Assembly: GCA_035462025.1 (NCBI GenBank)
Contig: DATHUR010000206.1
Location: forward strand, 1-51,705
DNA: 51,705 nt
Reading direction: 5' to 3'
Origin: Egicoccus sp035462025
GTDB taxonomy: Bacteria > Actinomycetota > Nitriliruptoria > Nitriliruptorales > Nitriliruptoraceae
Below the pieces are notes generated by a model that worked only from the letters and a program-made list of their open reading frames with translations, was not told where the DNA came from and searched no databases. Shown in pieces: positions 1 through 7,881 of this stretch. Each line of letters opens with the position of its first letter. Position 1 is the stretch's first letter. The position numbers and the translations under genes were made by a program.

Positions 1-233
1 TCGGCGACCGTGAGCCGCTGAAGCACCGCGGCGAGTTCGGGCAGCTCGGCCAGCACCGGCAACCCGAACGGCACCGCACCACCGTCCGGCTCGGGTGCTG
101 TCGCGTGATAGGCGCCGCCATGTTCGGCCGCCAGGCCAGGCCACACGATGCGGTCGGGACCGGTGCGGCGCGCACGCAACGTCCGCCGCCCGTGCAGGGC
201 GGGCGCGACACGAGGGCGGACCGGAGAACTCAT
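1..233 (-). CDS. Hypothetical protein, N-terminal part only
   Basis: An open frame runs from an ATG at 233 down to the window edge with no stop, giving about 77 residues of a longer protein. The visible part begins with a basic, Arg-rich stretch and continues into an Ala/Leu/Pro-rich segment (VLAELPELAAVLQRL). No motif I recognise is present. Codon use matches the neighbours (GC-rich third positions), which is the main reason to believe it. It is separated by about 110 bp from the next minus-strand gene, which lies downstream of it. The function cannot be given from this fragment. Confidence 0.5.
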   Translation of the reverse strand, partial: MSSPVRPRVAPALHGRRTLRARRTGPDRIVWPGLAAEHGGAYHATAPEPDGGAVPFGLPVLAELPELAAVLQRLTVA

Positions 234-341
234 GGGTGCCACTCAACCGTCCGGCTGTGACATCCCGACCCGCGCGTCCACACCCCCGCGCGACGACCGC
301 ATCGCATGTGTTCGTCGCGCACGCCGGCTTCCGGGCGAGGC

Positions 342-770
342 TCAGGCGGTGCGCTCGAGCAGTTCGACCAGCGCGTCGGCCGACTTGCGGAACTGGCGCT
401 TCACCGTGCGGGCGGCGATGCGCCTGCCCACCGGGAACCGGTCGAGGTCGGCCTCGATGACGGCCGTGATCTCGGTTGTGGTCGCGTCGACCTCGGCGAG
501 GTCCACCCGCAGCCGCACAAGGAACGGGGCGGGGGCGGTCCAGCCGAAGTGGTTGGGCGGCTCCCACACGTCGACGGTCTGCTCGATGTCCATGCGGATG
601 CCGAGCAGCGAGCCGGTCACGACCTGGACCCGTCCGATCCCGGGTTCGCCGCGCGTGGTCGCGGTCGAGACGAACGGCACCCAGTCCGGTGCGTGCTCGG
701 CCGAGACCAGGATGTCCCAGGCGTGCCCGATCGGCGCGTCGGCCCGTCGCCGCTCCTCGAATCGCTCCAT
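342..770 (-). CDS. SRPBCC-fold (polyketide cyclase/START-like) protein
   Basis: The 142-residue product has the size and pattern of the SRPBCC ligand-binding fold: an N-terminal strand with RADAPIGHAWDIL, a helix with the W of APDWVPFV, alternating strands, and a long C-terminal helix (KSADALVELLERTA). Members bind hydrophobic ligands or act as cyclase-like or chaperone proteins; the ligand here is unknown. The ATG lies 3 nt from the stop of the upstream deacylase gene, so it is the last gene of a four-gene minus-strand operon (2441-3355, 1273-2439, 774-1271, 342-770). No signal peptide is visible, so it is probably cytosolic. Family assignment is fair; exact role is not known. Confidence 0.75.
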   Translation of the reverse strand: MERFEERRRADAPIGHAWDILVSAEHAPDWVPFVSTATTRGEPGIGRVQVVTGSLLGIRMDIEQTVDVWEPPNHFGWTAPAPFLVRLRVDLAEVDATTTEITAVIEADLDRFPVGRRIAARTVKRQFRKSADALVELLERTA

Positions 771-773
771 GGG

Positions 774-1271
774 CTACTCCTGCGGGACGGCGAGGTCGGT
801 GACGAACTCGCCGCCGACGGCGGCGAGCGCGTCGGGCGAGACCAGCAGCTTGAGGTGGCGGCTGCCGCCGCCCACGATCACCCGGTCGAGGTCGCGGATG
901 CGGGCGTCGACGTACAGCGGCACGCCCGCGGGCAGGGCGAACGGGGTGACGCCGCCGATCTCCATGCCCGTGACCTCGCGGGTCAGCTCGGCCGGCGCGA
1001 ACGACAGCTTGCGCACCCCGAGCAGCTTGCGGACACGCTTGTTGACGTCGAGCCTCGTCGTGGCGAGCACGACACACGCGGCGAGCACCGGTGGGTCGTC
1101 GCGGGACGCCACGAGGATGCAGTTGCCGGACGCCTCGAGGTCGTAGCCGTAGTGGGCGCAGAAGTCGGCGGTGTCGGCCAGCGTGGGGTCGATCTCGATC
1201 GCGTCGTAGGACGCCCCGGACGCCTCGAGTGCGCGGAGTACCTCGACCTCGACGGCCCGCGACGAATCCAT
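774..1271 (-). CDS. YbaK/EbsC-family aminoacyl-tRNA deacylase-like protein
   Basis: The 165-residue product matches the YbaK/EbsC (ProX-type) editing fold. Visible family marks are the LDVNKRVRKLLG segment with its conserved lysine near residue 79 and the Gly-rich EIGGVTPF loop, followed by LYVDARI and the GGGSRHLKL strand. Family members hydrolyse mischarged aminoacyl-tRNAs in trans in the cytosol. I chose ATG 1271 because AGGAG sits 8 nt upstream; a GTG at 1280 is possible but would bury that ribosome site. The gene starts 1 nt after the end of the phosphodiesterase gene, so translation is probably coupled. Which tRNA it edits cannot be read from the sequence. Confidence 0.82.
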   Translation of the reverse strand: MDSSRAVEVEVLRALEASGASYDAIEIDPTLADTADFCAHYGYDLEASGNCILVASRDDPPVLAACVVLATTRLDVNKRVRKLLGVRKLSFAPAELTREVTGMEIGGVTPFALPAGVPLYVDARIRDLDRVIVGGGSRHLKLLVSPDALAAVGGEFVTDLAVPQE

Positions 1272-1272
1272 G

Positions 1273-2439
1273 TCATCCACTCCTGGTCAGCAGTAGGGCC
1301 GGCACCTCGACCTCGGCGGGGGTGAGCGCGCCGTGCTGGCCCGGCAGACGCCCGCCGAACGGGTCGAGGTCGCCGTGGACGACGCCGAAGCCGTCCCCGG
1401 TCGCCGTGACGATCACGTCACCGATCGAACGGCGCGCGGCCGGGCTGACGACCGCGCCGAACCAGCCCGCGTCGATCGCCTCGTCGCGGAGCACGACGCA
1501 CGCGTCGTCGCCGAGCAGTTCACGCCATGCCGCCGCGACGTCGGCCGTCGCGCCGTCACGAGCGTGCAGTTGTCGGGCGCGCGGTTCGCCGGCGAACCAC
1601 TCGATCCCGGCGGCCAGGTCGGGGTGGTCGCGCACGTCGGTGAGCCGGTCCGTGGGCGTGGCGACCATGCCGTGGTCCGCGGTCACGCCGAGCGCGACGT
1701 CGGGCGGCAGATCGACGACGAACTGCTGGAGCGCGGTGTCGGCCGCGGCCAACGCGTCACACCACGGCTCGGAGCCCGGTCCGGCGGCATGCCCGGCCTG
1801 GTCGATGTCGCCGTGGTGCGCGTACACCAGCGCCTGCCCGCCCGCCGTGACGGCGTCGCGGGCGGCAGCCAGCGTGTCCTGCAGTCCGACGGCCGGGACC
1901 TGGTCCGCGCCCCGGAACGCCGCGCGCGTGAGGCCGGATCCGATGAACTCGGGTCGCAGGACCGCGACCGGTCGCACCGCGGTCGGTCGGAGCCGGTCGA
2001 AGACGGTGGTCAGCGGCTGGATCGACTCGGGCACCGCGTCGGCGCGCGCGTCGGTCACCGGTTCGTAGCGGTCCCAACTCCAGGTCAGGGTGACCAGCAT
2101 GCGGGGCCGGTGGGGGGCCCGCATGGCGAACCCCACGATCCCGTGTTCGCCGGGCGGACGGCCCGTGCCGAGCGAGGTCAGCGCGCTCGCGGTGGTGGTC
2201 GGGAACGTCGCGTCGAGCGTGGGCCCCGGCGCCTGCGCCAACCACGGTGCGACATCGGCATGCTCGTCGAGTTGGTGCCGACCGAGGCCGTCGAGGACGA
2301 GCACGATCACCGCCCGCGGACGGTCCGGCCACGCCAACAGGTCCGTCGTGCCGCCGTTCAGGGCAGCGACCGCGTCGGGGAGCAGACGCGCCAGGCCGGC
2401 CGTCTCGTACCGCGGTGGCCGCGGTCGCGGCAGCGGCAC
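1273..2439 (-). CDS. Alkaline phosphatase-superfamily phosphodiesterase/nucleotide pyrophosphatase-like enzyme
   Basis: The 388-residue protein shows the metal-binding skeleton of the type I phosphodiesterase/nucleotide pyrophosphatase family: Asp50 in VLVLDGLG, the nucleophile Thr region in TFPTTTASALTS (about residue 82), then YAHHGDIDQAGH, TADHGM and GQHGAL, which supply the remaining Asp/His zinc ligands. Members cleave phosphodiester or pyrophosphate bonds in nucleotides or phospholipids; the substrate is not evident. No signal peptide is visible, unlike many secreted members. It overlaps or abuts genes on both sides (1 nt from the dehydrogenase gene, 1 nt from the deacylase gene), so it belongs to the same operon. 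Confidence 0.85.
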   Translation of the reverse strand: MPLPRPRPPRYETAGLARLLPDAVAALNGGTTDLLAWPDRPRAVIVLVLDGLGRHQLDEHADVAPWLAQAPGPTLDATFPTTTASALTSLGTGRPPGEHGIVGFAMRAPHRPRMLVTLTWSWDRYEPVTDARADAVPESIQPLTTVFDRLRPTAVRPVAVLRPEFIGSGLTRAAFRGADQVPAVGLQDTLAAARDAVTAGGQALVYAHHGDIDQAGHAAGPGSEPWCDALAAADTALQQFVVDLPPDVALGVTADHGMVATPTDRLTDVRDHPDLAAGIEWFAGEPRARQLHARDGATADVAAAWRELLGDDACVVLRDEAIDAGWFGAVVSPAARRSIGDVIVTATGDGFGVVHGDLDPFGGRLPGQHGALTPAEVEVPALLLTRSG

Positions 2440-2440
2440 G

Positions 2441-3355
2441 TCAGTACCCGAGGTCGACGTCGACCGGGCCGATCAGTTCGGCGCCGTCGCCGAACCGCTG
2501 CACGTTCTCGCGGACCCGGGCGGCGAGCAGGACGCGGCCCATCTCGGGCGTGTTGGCGGTGTGGGGGGTGATGATCGCGTTCGGCAGGTCCCACAGCGCG
2601 TGACCCTCGGGCAGCGGTTCGGGGTCGGTGACGTCCAGTGCCGCCCCGCCGATGCGACCCTCGCGCAAGGCGGCGACGAGGTCTTCGGTCACGATGTGGC
2701 CGCCGCGGGCGACGTTGACCAGCCATGCGTGTTCGGGCATCGCGTCCAGCGCGGCCGCGTCGATGATCCCGGCGGTCTCGGGGGTCAGGGCCAGGGCGAG
2801 CACGACCAGGTCGGCGCCGCGCAGGGCGTCGTGGAGACGGTCGCTGCCCATCACCTCGGCGACGCCGTCGATCGGTTCGGGGTTGCGACGCACGACGGTC
2901 AGGTGGGCTCCGAACGGGCGGAGCAGGCGCACCAACGAGCGGGTGATCTCGCCGCCGCCGAGGATCGTGACGCGCCCACCGAGCAGGTTGACGCCGTACG
3001 GCTCGCTCCAGGCCGTCTCGCGGGCGTAGCGGCCGATGCCGCGCATGCCGCCGAGCGCGAGCGCCAGCGCGTGCTCGGCGACCGGTTCGGCGTACACGCC
3101 CTTGCCGCAGGTCCAGGTCCGGTCGTGGTCGAGCGCGTCGACGAACGGCTCGATACCGGCGTAGGGCAACTGCACCCACCGCACCTGCGGGTTGGCGTCC
3201 AGGGCGCCGCGCAGCCCCCCTGGATCCTTGGGATCCGCCCATATCAGGGCGTCGGCATCCGCGATCCCGACGACGGTGCCGCCGCCGGCTTCGACCGCGT
3301 CGCGCAGCACCTGTGGGCTCGAGTCGGGCAGGACGGCGATCTTCGGTCGGGCCAC
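2441..3355 (-). CDS. D-isomer-specific 2-hydroxyacid dehydrogenase
   Basis: The 304-residue protein has the two-domain layout of NAD(P)-dependent D-2-hydroxyacid dehydrogenases. A Rossmann motif (TILGGGEITRSL) sits near residue 130. The catalytic trio is visible: Arg in NVARGG, Glu in DPEPLPEGH, and His in ITPHTAN. The family reduces 2-keto acids or oxidises 2-hydroxyacids; the true substrate (glyoxylate, hydroxypyruvate, other) is not readable. The start is a GTG at 3355. It is the first gene of the minus-strand operon, with the phosphodiesterase following after a 1-nt gap. Its upstream region is shared with the divergent murI gene. Confidence 0.88.
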   Translation of the reverse strand: MARPKIAVLPDSSPQVLRDAVEAGGGTVVGIADADALIWADPKDPGGLRGALDANPQVRWVQLPYAGIEPFVDALDHDRTWTCGKGVYAEPVAEHALALALGGMRGIGRYARETAWSEPYGVNLLGGRVTILGGGEITRSLVRLLRPFGAHLTVVRRNPEPIDGVAEVMGSDRLHDALRGADLVVLALALTPETAGIIDAAALDAMPEHAWLVNVARGGHIVTEDLVAALREGRIGGAALDVTDPEPLPEGHALWDLPNAIITPHTANTPEMGRVLLAARVRENVQRFGDGAELIGPVDVDLGY

Positions 3356-3496
3356 CGTGGCGCTCCTCGACGATCCGGGGCTGCCGTCACGCTAGCGGTG
3401 TCCGGCCGTGGGACGTGACCGACGGCCGGGTCGGGGCGTGCCGCAGGCACGGCTACCGTGCCGTTTCGCAACCACTCCTGGCGAGGGAAGTTCCCG

Positions 3497-4330
3497 GTGC
3501 ACGACGGGCCCATCGGCGTCTTCGACAGCGGTCTCGGCGGCCTCACGGTGCTGCAGGCTCTGGCCGACCTGCTGCCCGGCGAGGACCTGGTGTACTTCGG
3601 CGACACGGCCCGCTACCCCTACGGCGACCGCAGCGCCGAGGAACTGCGCCGGTTCAGCGACCAGATCGCCGACCTGCTCGTCGCCCAGGGTGCCAAGATG
3701 CTGGTCGTGGCCTGCAACTCGGCGACCGCGGCGGCGCTCGAGCACCTGCGTGACCGGCTCGACATCCCGGTCATCGGCGTGGTCGAGCCGGGGCTCCGGG
3801 CGGCGGACAAGGCCTCGCGCAGTCGTCGGACGGTCGTCATCGGCACGCGCATGACGGCGGGCAGCCGGGTCTACGAGCACACCGCCGACCGGCTCAAGCT
3901 CGACCTCGACGTCGACGTCCTCGCCTGCCCGGGCTTCGTCGAACTGGTCGAGGAGGGCCGGACCGACACGCCCGAGGCGATCGCGGTGGTGCGGGAACGG
4001 CTCGCGCCGCTGCTGACCGCGCGCACGGACACCCTCGTGCTCGGATGCACGCACTACCCGCTGTTGTCGCGGGCGATCGGCGAGGTCGTCGGCCGCAGCG
4101 TGATCCTGGTGTCGAGCGCCGACGAGACCGCCTTCGAGGTCCGCGACCTGCTGGAACGCATGGGCTGGCTGGCCGGCGAGGCTCCGCGTGGGCGCCTGCG
4201 GTTTCTCACCTCCGGCGACCCGACACGGTTCGCCGAACTCGGGGAACGCTTCCTCGGTACCCCGCTCACCGACGTGGCCGCCCACCGGTGGACGGCCGAC
4301 GATCAGGTCGCGGTCGAGCGCGCCTCGTAG
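3497..4330 (+). CDS. murI: Glutamate racemase
   Basis: MurI makes D-glutamate from L-glutamate for peptidoglycan. The 277-residue product has the full family pattern: PIGVFDSGLGGLTV with Asp10, VYFGDTARYPYG, the first catalytic Cys73 in VACNSATA, and the second Cys184 in LGCTHYP. I prefer the GTG at 3497, because GAGGGAAG lies 6 nt upstream and homologues begin close to the PIGVFDSG strand; a GTG at 3458 would add 13 residues without a good ribosome site. A TAnnnT hexamer (TACCGT) at 3454-3459 could be the promoter -10. The 3' end overlaps the convergent M20 gene by 28 nt. Confidence 0.95.
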   Translation: MHDGPIGVFDSGLGGLTVLQALADLLPGEDLVYFGDTARYPYGDRSAEELRRFSDQIADLLVAQGAKMLVVACNSATAAALEHLRDRLDIPVIGVVEPGLRAADKASRSRRTVVIGTRMTAGSRVYEHTADRLKLDLDVDVLACPGFVELVEEGRTDTPEAIAVVRERLAPLLTARTDTLVLGCTHYPLLSRAIGEVVGRSVILVSSADETAFEVRDLLERMGWLAGEAPRGRLRFLTSGDPTRFAELGERFLGTPLTDVAAHRWTADDQVAVERAS

Positions 4331-5481
4331 GCACGCGAGAGCAGCCGCTCGCGCAGCGGACCGGCGGTCGCGGCCGCGATCACGGTGCGCGCCATGGCCA
4401 GTGCTCCATCGCGCACGGCGCGGTCGGCGGACGCGGTGATGCAGGCGGCCGTGAACTCGGGCTGATGGTTGACCGCCCCGCGTGCCTCGATCGCGATCAT
4501 CGGGTGGATGGCCGGCATCGCCAGCGACACGTTGGCCATGTCGGTCGAGCCGGCCAGCGTCGTCTCCTCGCCCGGGGCGGGGAAGACGCGGCCGATCGCC
4601 TCGGCCTCGACGACGTAGGCGTCGCGTAGCGCCTCGTCGGTGAGGAACTCCGAGTAGGCCGGGCCCGGCTCGTCGAAGCTGAGCGTCGCGCCGGTGGCCA
4701 GCGCTCCGGCCTCGAAGCAGCGCTGCACCCGCGGGTACAGCTCGGCGAGTTCGGTCAGGGTGCTCGAGCGGACGTACCAGGTGCCGGCGGTGCGCTCGGG
4801 GACGATGTTGGGGGCGTCGCCACCGTCGGTGACGATGCCGTGGATGCGGTCGGTCGCGCGGATGTGCTGGCGCAGCAGACCGATGCCGACCTGCGCCACG
4901 GTCAGGGCGTCGGCGGCGTTGATGCCGAGCTGCGGATACGCCGAGGCGTGCGCGGAACGGCCGCGGTAGCGGACCTCGAAGTGCTGGACGGCGAGGCAGG
5001 TCATCTGCGGCGTCTCGACCGGCGCCGGATGCACCATCATCGCGGCGTTGAGCCCGTCGAACGCGCCGCCCTCGAGCATCACGATCTTGCCGCCGCCACC
5101 CTCCTCGGCGGGGGTGCCGAGCACGACCACCTCGATGCCGAGGTCGTCGGCGACCTCGGCCAGCGCCAGGCCCGCCCCGACAGCGGCGCCGGCGATGATG
5201 TTGTGCCCGCAGGCGTGGCCGATACCGGGCAGGGCGTCGTACTCGGCGCAGATCCCGATCCGCAGCGGACCCGACCCGGCCCGGGCCACGATCGCGGTGT
5301 CCAGGCCGGCGACGCCGTGCGTGACGTCGAACCCGCCGGCGGCGAGCGCCTCGGCGACCCTGGCCGAGGAGCGATACTCCTCGAACCCGATCTCGGCGTC
5401 GCCGTGGATGCCGTGCGAGAGCGCCACCAGCGCGTCACGGCGGCCGTCGATGCTGGCGCTGAGGAGGTCGCGCGGGTCCAC
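4303..5481 (-). CDS. M20-family amidohydrolase/peptidase (PM20D2/AbgB-like)
   Basis: The 392-residue protein has the M20 zinc amidohydrolase layout. Catalytic-domain motifs are GIGHACGHN, the acidic TPAEEGGGGK, and late NHQPEF; the lid domain begins near YRGRSAHASAYP. The long PAEEGGGGK and AGSTDMANVS pattern is closest to the aminobenzoyl-glutamate or N-acyl amino acid hydrolase branch, so an acylated amino acid or dipeptide substrate is likely. The GTG at 5481 is chosen because GGGAG lies 7 nt upstream and the frame further up overlaps the divergent thioredoxin-like gene. Its last 28 nt overlap the 3' end of murI on the other strand. Confidence 0.86.
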   Translation of the reverse strand: MDPRDLLSASIDGRRDALVALSHGIHGDAEIGFEEYRSSARVAEALAAGGFDVTHGVAGLDTAIVARAGSGPLRIGICAEYDALPGIGHACGHNIIAGAAVGAGLALAEVADDLGIEVVVLGTPAEEGGGGKIVMLEGGAFDGLNAAMMVHPAPVETPQMTCLAVQHFEVRYRGRSAHASAYPQLGINAADALTVAQVGIGLLRQHIRATDRIHGIVTDGGDAPNIVPERTAGTWYVRSSTLTELAELYPRVQRCFEAGALATGATLSFDEPGPAYSEFLTDEALRDAYVVEAEAIGRVFPAPGEETTLAGSTDMANVSLAMPAIHPMIAIEARGAVNHQPEFTAACITASADRAVRDGALAMARTVIAAATAGPLRERLLSRAYEARSTAT

Positions 5482-5530
5482 GTGGTTGCTCCCGGTGGTC
5501 GGCGTCGGCAGTACGGCAAGCCGGCGGCGG

Positions 5531-5536
5531 TAGGGT
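5531..5536 (+). promoter_or_regulatory. Possible -10 hexamer of a near-leaderless promoter
   Basis: TAGGGT fits the actinobacterial TAnnnT -10 pattern and ends 9 nt before the ATG at 5546, so transcription would start at or just before the start codon. No convincing -35 is seen. Confidence 0.35.
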
Positions 5537-5545
5537 CGCGAACCT

Positions 5546-6208
5546 ATGGCACCGACCCCGAGGATGCGCTTCCCGATGCGCCCCCGTCGCAGCGCCGTGA
5601 CGGCCGCCCTGTGCGCGGCCCTGCTCGGCGGCTGCGCGTCGGGTGACGGTGGCGCGGAGCGCGACACGACGCGGCCCACGGCCGCGACCTCCCCCTCGCC
5701 GTCCGGCTCCGCCGCCGGCCCCGATGCCGGCTCCGACGCCCCCGGGTCGCCGTCGCCGGTCGCCCCGTCCGAGCCCGGCCCGGACGAGGCGGCACCCCTG
5801 CTGGCGGTGTCCGGCCGCTCGCTCGACGGTGGCGAGGTCGACCTCGGCACCTTCGCGGGCGAACACCTCGTGCTGTGGATGTGGGCGCCGTGGTGACCGC
5901 AGTGCAACCGTGAGGCCCCCGCGGTCGCGGAGGCGCTGCAGGACTACGGCGAGCCGATCCGCTTCGTCGGCGTCGCCGCGCACGACACCGACGAGGCGAT
6001 GGACGAGTTCCGCACCCGCCACGGCCTGGGATCGATGACCACCGTGGTCGACGACGACGGCACGCTGTGGCCCCACTTCGGGGTCCGTGCCCAGCCGGCG
6101 TGGCTGTTCGTGACGCCGGACGGCGACGTCGACCGGGTGCTCGGTGAACTCTCGCGCGAGCAGTTGCGCGAACGCCTCGACGCACTGGCGGGCGAGGGCG
6201 GCGGGTGA
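5546..6208 (+). CDS. TlpA/thioredoxin-like lipoprotein, probable selenoprotein (TGA = Sec at 5894)
   Basis: Read through one in-frame TGA (5894-5896), this frame encodes a 220-residue lipoprotein with a C-terminal TlpA/thioredoxin domain. A basic N-terminus, hydrophobic core and lipobox LLGGC (lipidated Cys30) indicate export and anchoring on the outer face of the membrane. Residues 31 to about 78 are a Ser/Pro/Ala/Gly linker. The redox motif reads WAPW-[TGA]-PQC, so TGA occupies residue 117, exactly the nucleophilic Cys of a WAPWCPQC motif; Cys120 resolves. The domain then continues normally (RFVGVAAHDTDEAMDEF, QPAWLFVTPDG with the cis-Pro region) to a normal TGA at 6206-6208. Codon bias is unbroken across the TGA. 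A SECIS-like hairpin follows at once. The alternative is a nonsense mutation or sequencing error. Confidence 0.75.
5894..5939 (+). promoter_or_regulatory. Bacterial SECIS-like stem-loop following the recoded TGA
   Basis: Directly after TGA (5894-5896), 5899-5905 (GCAGTGC) pairs with 5933-5939 (GCGCTGC), 7 bp with one G-U. After a 2x2 internal loop, 5908-5913 (CCGTGA) pairs with 5925-5930 (TCGCGG), 6 bp with one G-U. The 11-nt apical loop 5914-5924 begins with GG and lies 17 nt after the TGA. These dimensions agree with the known bacterial SECIS pattern (short upper stem, loop with a G in its first two positions, set distance from UGA). Fold worked out by eye. Confidence 0.6.
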
Positions 6209-6795
6209 TCCGGGTCGTCGCCTTCGACCTGATGGACACCGTGGTGCGCGATCCGTTCCGCGAGGCCCTGCGTGCCGCGACCGGCCTGCCACTCGAGGAG
6301 TTGTTCGCCCGTCGGCCGCCCAATGTGTATCCGGCCTTCGAGCGCGACGAACTCGAGGAGGTCGCGTACTGGGCGATGTACGACGACCTCGGCGTCGAGG
6401 TCGACCCGTCCGAGTTCCACCGGGTCCGCCTCGAGGGCACGACCTTCCTCGCCGGCATGGCCGAACTGCTCGACGACCTCGCGGGCCGGGTCGTACGGGC
6501 GACCGCCAGCAACTACCCGCGCTGGATCGACGACCTCGCCGACACGGTCCTGGCCGGCCGGTTCGACGAGGTCGTGGCGTCCTGTCACCTCGGCGCCCGC
6601 AAGCCGGACGCGGAGTTCTACGAGCGCCTGCTGGACCGCCTCGGATGTACGGCGGACGAGGTGCTGTTCGTCGACGACCGCGAGGTCAACGTCGAGGCGG
6701 CACGCGAGGTCGGCATCACCGCCCATCGGTTCGAGGACGCCGCCGGCGTCCGCGCCTTCCTGGCCGACCACGGTGTCCGGGTCGCGTCAGGCTGA
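6205..6795 (+). CDS. HAD-superfamily hydrolase (subfamily IA-like)
   Basis: The 196-residue protein shows the HAD core: motif I at the N-terminus (AFDLMDTVV, nucleophile Asp8), motif II in RATASNYPRW, motif III Lys in LGARKPDAEFY, and motif IV in LFVDDREVN. The cap helices lie between motifs I and II. The second acid of the usual DxD is replaced: position +2 from Asp8 is Met10, with Asp at +3, so ordinary phosphatase chemistry is doubtful. The GTG start overlaps the stop of the selenoprotein candidate as GTGA, so its translation is probably coupled to successful read-through of the upstream gene. Substrate unknown. Its 3' end overlaps the next convergent gene by 9 nt. Confidence 0.82.
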   Translation: MIRVVAFDLMDTVVRDPFREALRAATGLPLEELFARRPPNVYPAFERDELEEVAYWAMYDDLGVEVDPSEFHRVRLEGTTFLAGMAELLDDLAGRVVRATASNYPRWIDDLADTVLAGRFDEVVASCHLGARKPDAEFYERLLDRLGCTADEVLFVDDREVNVEAAREVGITAHRFEDAAGVRAFLADHGVRVASG

Positions 6796-7404
6796 TGCGT
6801 CGACGGACTCGCGCCAGCGGGCGCGGCGCTGCCGTGAGACCACGAGCTGTCCCAGCACGGTGACGCCGATCACGCCCCAGGCCAGGCCTGGCGCGACCTC
6901 CACGAAGCGGGCCGGGGTGCGCAGCGCGGAGCTGAACGCGAAGCCGCCAGCGGCGAACAGGACGACTCCGGCCAATCCGAGTCGCAGCCACGTGGCGTGG
7001 TCCAGGAACTCGCGGCGCTCGTGCAGTGCTTGCAGCCAGGCCGATCCGAGAACGACACCGAGCACCCACACCAGTTCGTGGACGTGGAAGCCCACCGGGC
7101 GGTCGTTGAACACCGACGTGAGCAGGGCGAGGCCGGGGGGAACGAGCACGACGCCGATGAGAAGTTCGCCGACGAACGACGCCAGGCTGCGACGCCCCTC
7201 GCGAGGTGCGCGGGTCGTGGCGAACGCGGCGAGATCGTCGCCGACCACGAACTCGACCGGGAGGTCACGGGCCGCGGCGTCCTCGAGTTCGGCTCGCAGG
7301 TCGGCGGCCAGGCGGTCGCGGACGTCGCGTGGCACCCCGAGGCGGGACCAGTGGTTGCGCGCCCCGCGGACCGTCCGTCGGATGCGACGCGATGATGCCT
7401 GCAT
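6787..7404 (-). CDS. Hypothetical membrane protein, four predicted TM segments
   Basis: The 205-residue product has a soluble N-terminal part of about 70 residues with a VPRDVRDRLAADLRAELEDA helix that resembles the short helical N-terminal domains of some actinobacterial membrane regulators. Four hydrophobic segments follow, near residues 74-98, 108-127, 140-162 and 170-190. The C-terminus is basic (SRQRRARW), favouring a cytosolic tail. I do not recognise a catalytic motif. It converges on the HAD gene and overlaps it by 9 nt. Role unknown; membrane location is well supported. Confidence 0.75.
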   Translation of the reverse strand: MQASSRRIRRTVRGARNHWSRLGVPRDVRDRLAADLRAELEDAAARDLPVEFVVGDDLAAFATTRAPREGRRSLASFVGELLIGVVLVPPGLALLTSVFNDRPVGFHVHELVWVLGVVLGSAWLQALHERREFLDHATWLRLGLAGVVLFAAGGFAFSSALRTPARFVEVAPGLAWGVIGVTVLGQLVVSRQRRARWRESVDASA

Positions 7405-7471
7405 GCCGTCCCCCTACCGGACGGCTCGGCCCCGTGCGCCCGGTCCGGCCATGGTGCCAGACGGCACGGCC

Positions 7472-7810
7472 TCAGGGGAGTGTCTCGGCCACGATCGCCG
7501 ACAGGGCTGCGCGCTCGGGGGGCAGCAGGTCGACGGCGCGGAGTTCTCCGGTCGCGAGCCACCACAACAGCACCGTCTGCGGCCAGTCGTCGGGCAGTGC
7601 AGCCGCCCACGCCCTGGCATCGGCCCCGTCGGCCTCGTGCCCGGCGCACCAGCCTTCGTCGGCGAGGTCCAGGCCACAGTCGCGGCACACCGCCTGCCAT
7701 GCGACCGGGCCGCACAGCGGCAACAGCCGGGGAGCGCGACCGCAGCGGTCGCAGTCGCCCGCCTCGACCGCGGCCGGACCGACCTCGGTGGTCGCCAACC
7801 AGGGCGCCAC
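7472..7810 (-). CDS. Small zinc-ribbon-like protein, start uncertain
   Basis: A coding stretch of about 112 residues contains two Cys pairs in the pattern C-x2-C-x10-C-x11-C-x2-C (CDRCGR, PLCG, CRDCG), a typical zinc-ribbon arrangement, and later the Trp-rich DDWPQTVLLWWL. The frame stays coding-like upstream to about 7880 (DDVDRARLRRALLG), but no ATG, GTG or TTG is found there, so the first acceptable start is GTG 7810, without a good ribosome site. It lies just after the RDD-protein gene and probably shares its transcript. Function unknown; it could be a zinc-binding accessory protein. Confidence 0.5.
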   Translation of the reverse strand: MAPWLATTEVGPAAVEAGDCDRCGRAPRLLPLCGPVAWQAVCRDCGLDLADEGWCAGHEADGADARAWAAALPDDWPQTVLLWWLATGELRAVDLLPPERAALSAIVAETLP

Positions 7811-7881
7811 CCCGAGGAGGGCGCGGCGCAGCCGGGCGCGGTCGACGTCGTCGGCGTGGACCGTGCGGGTGTCGGGCGGGT

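Noticed and set aside
3458..3496. GTG 3458 as the murI start
   Set aside because: It lacks a ribosome site and overlaps the likely -10; GTG 3497 has a good site and fits family length.
5546..5896. A short 116-residue secreted protein ending at the TGA
   Set aside because: The frame stops in the middle of the redox motif and the rest of the domain follows in the same frame, so recoding or a lesion is the better reading.
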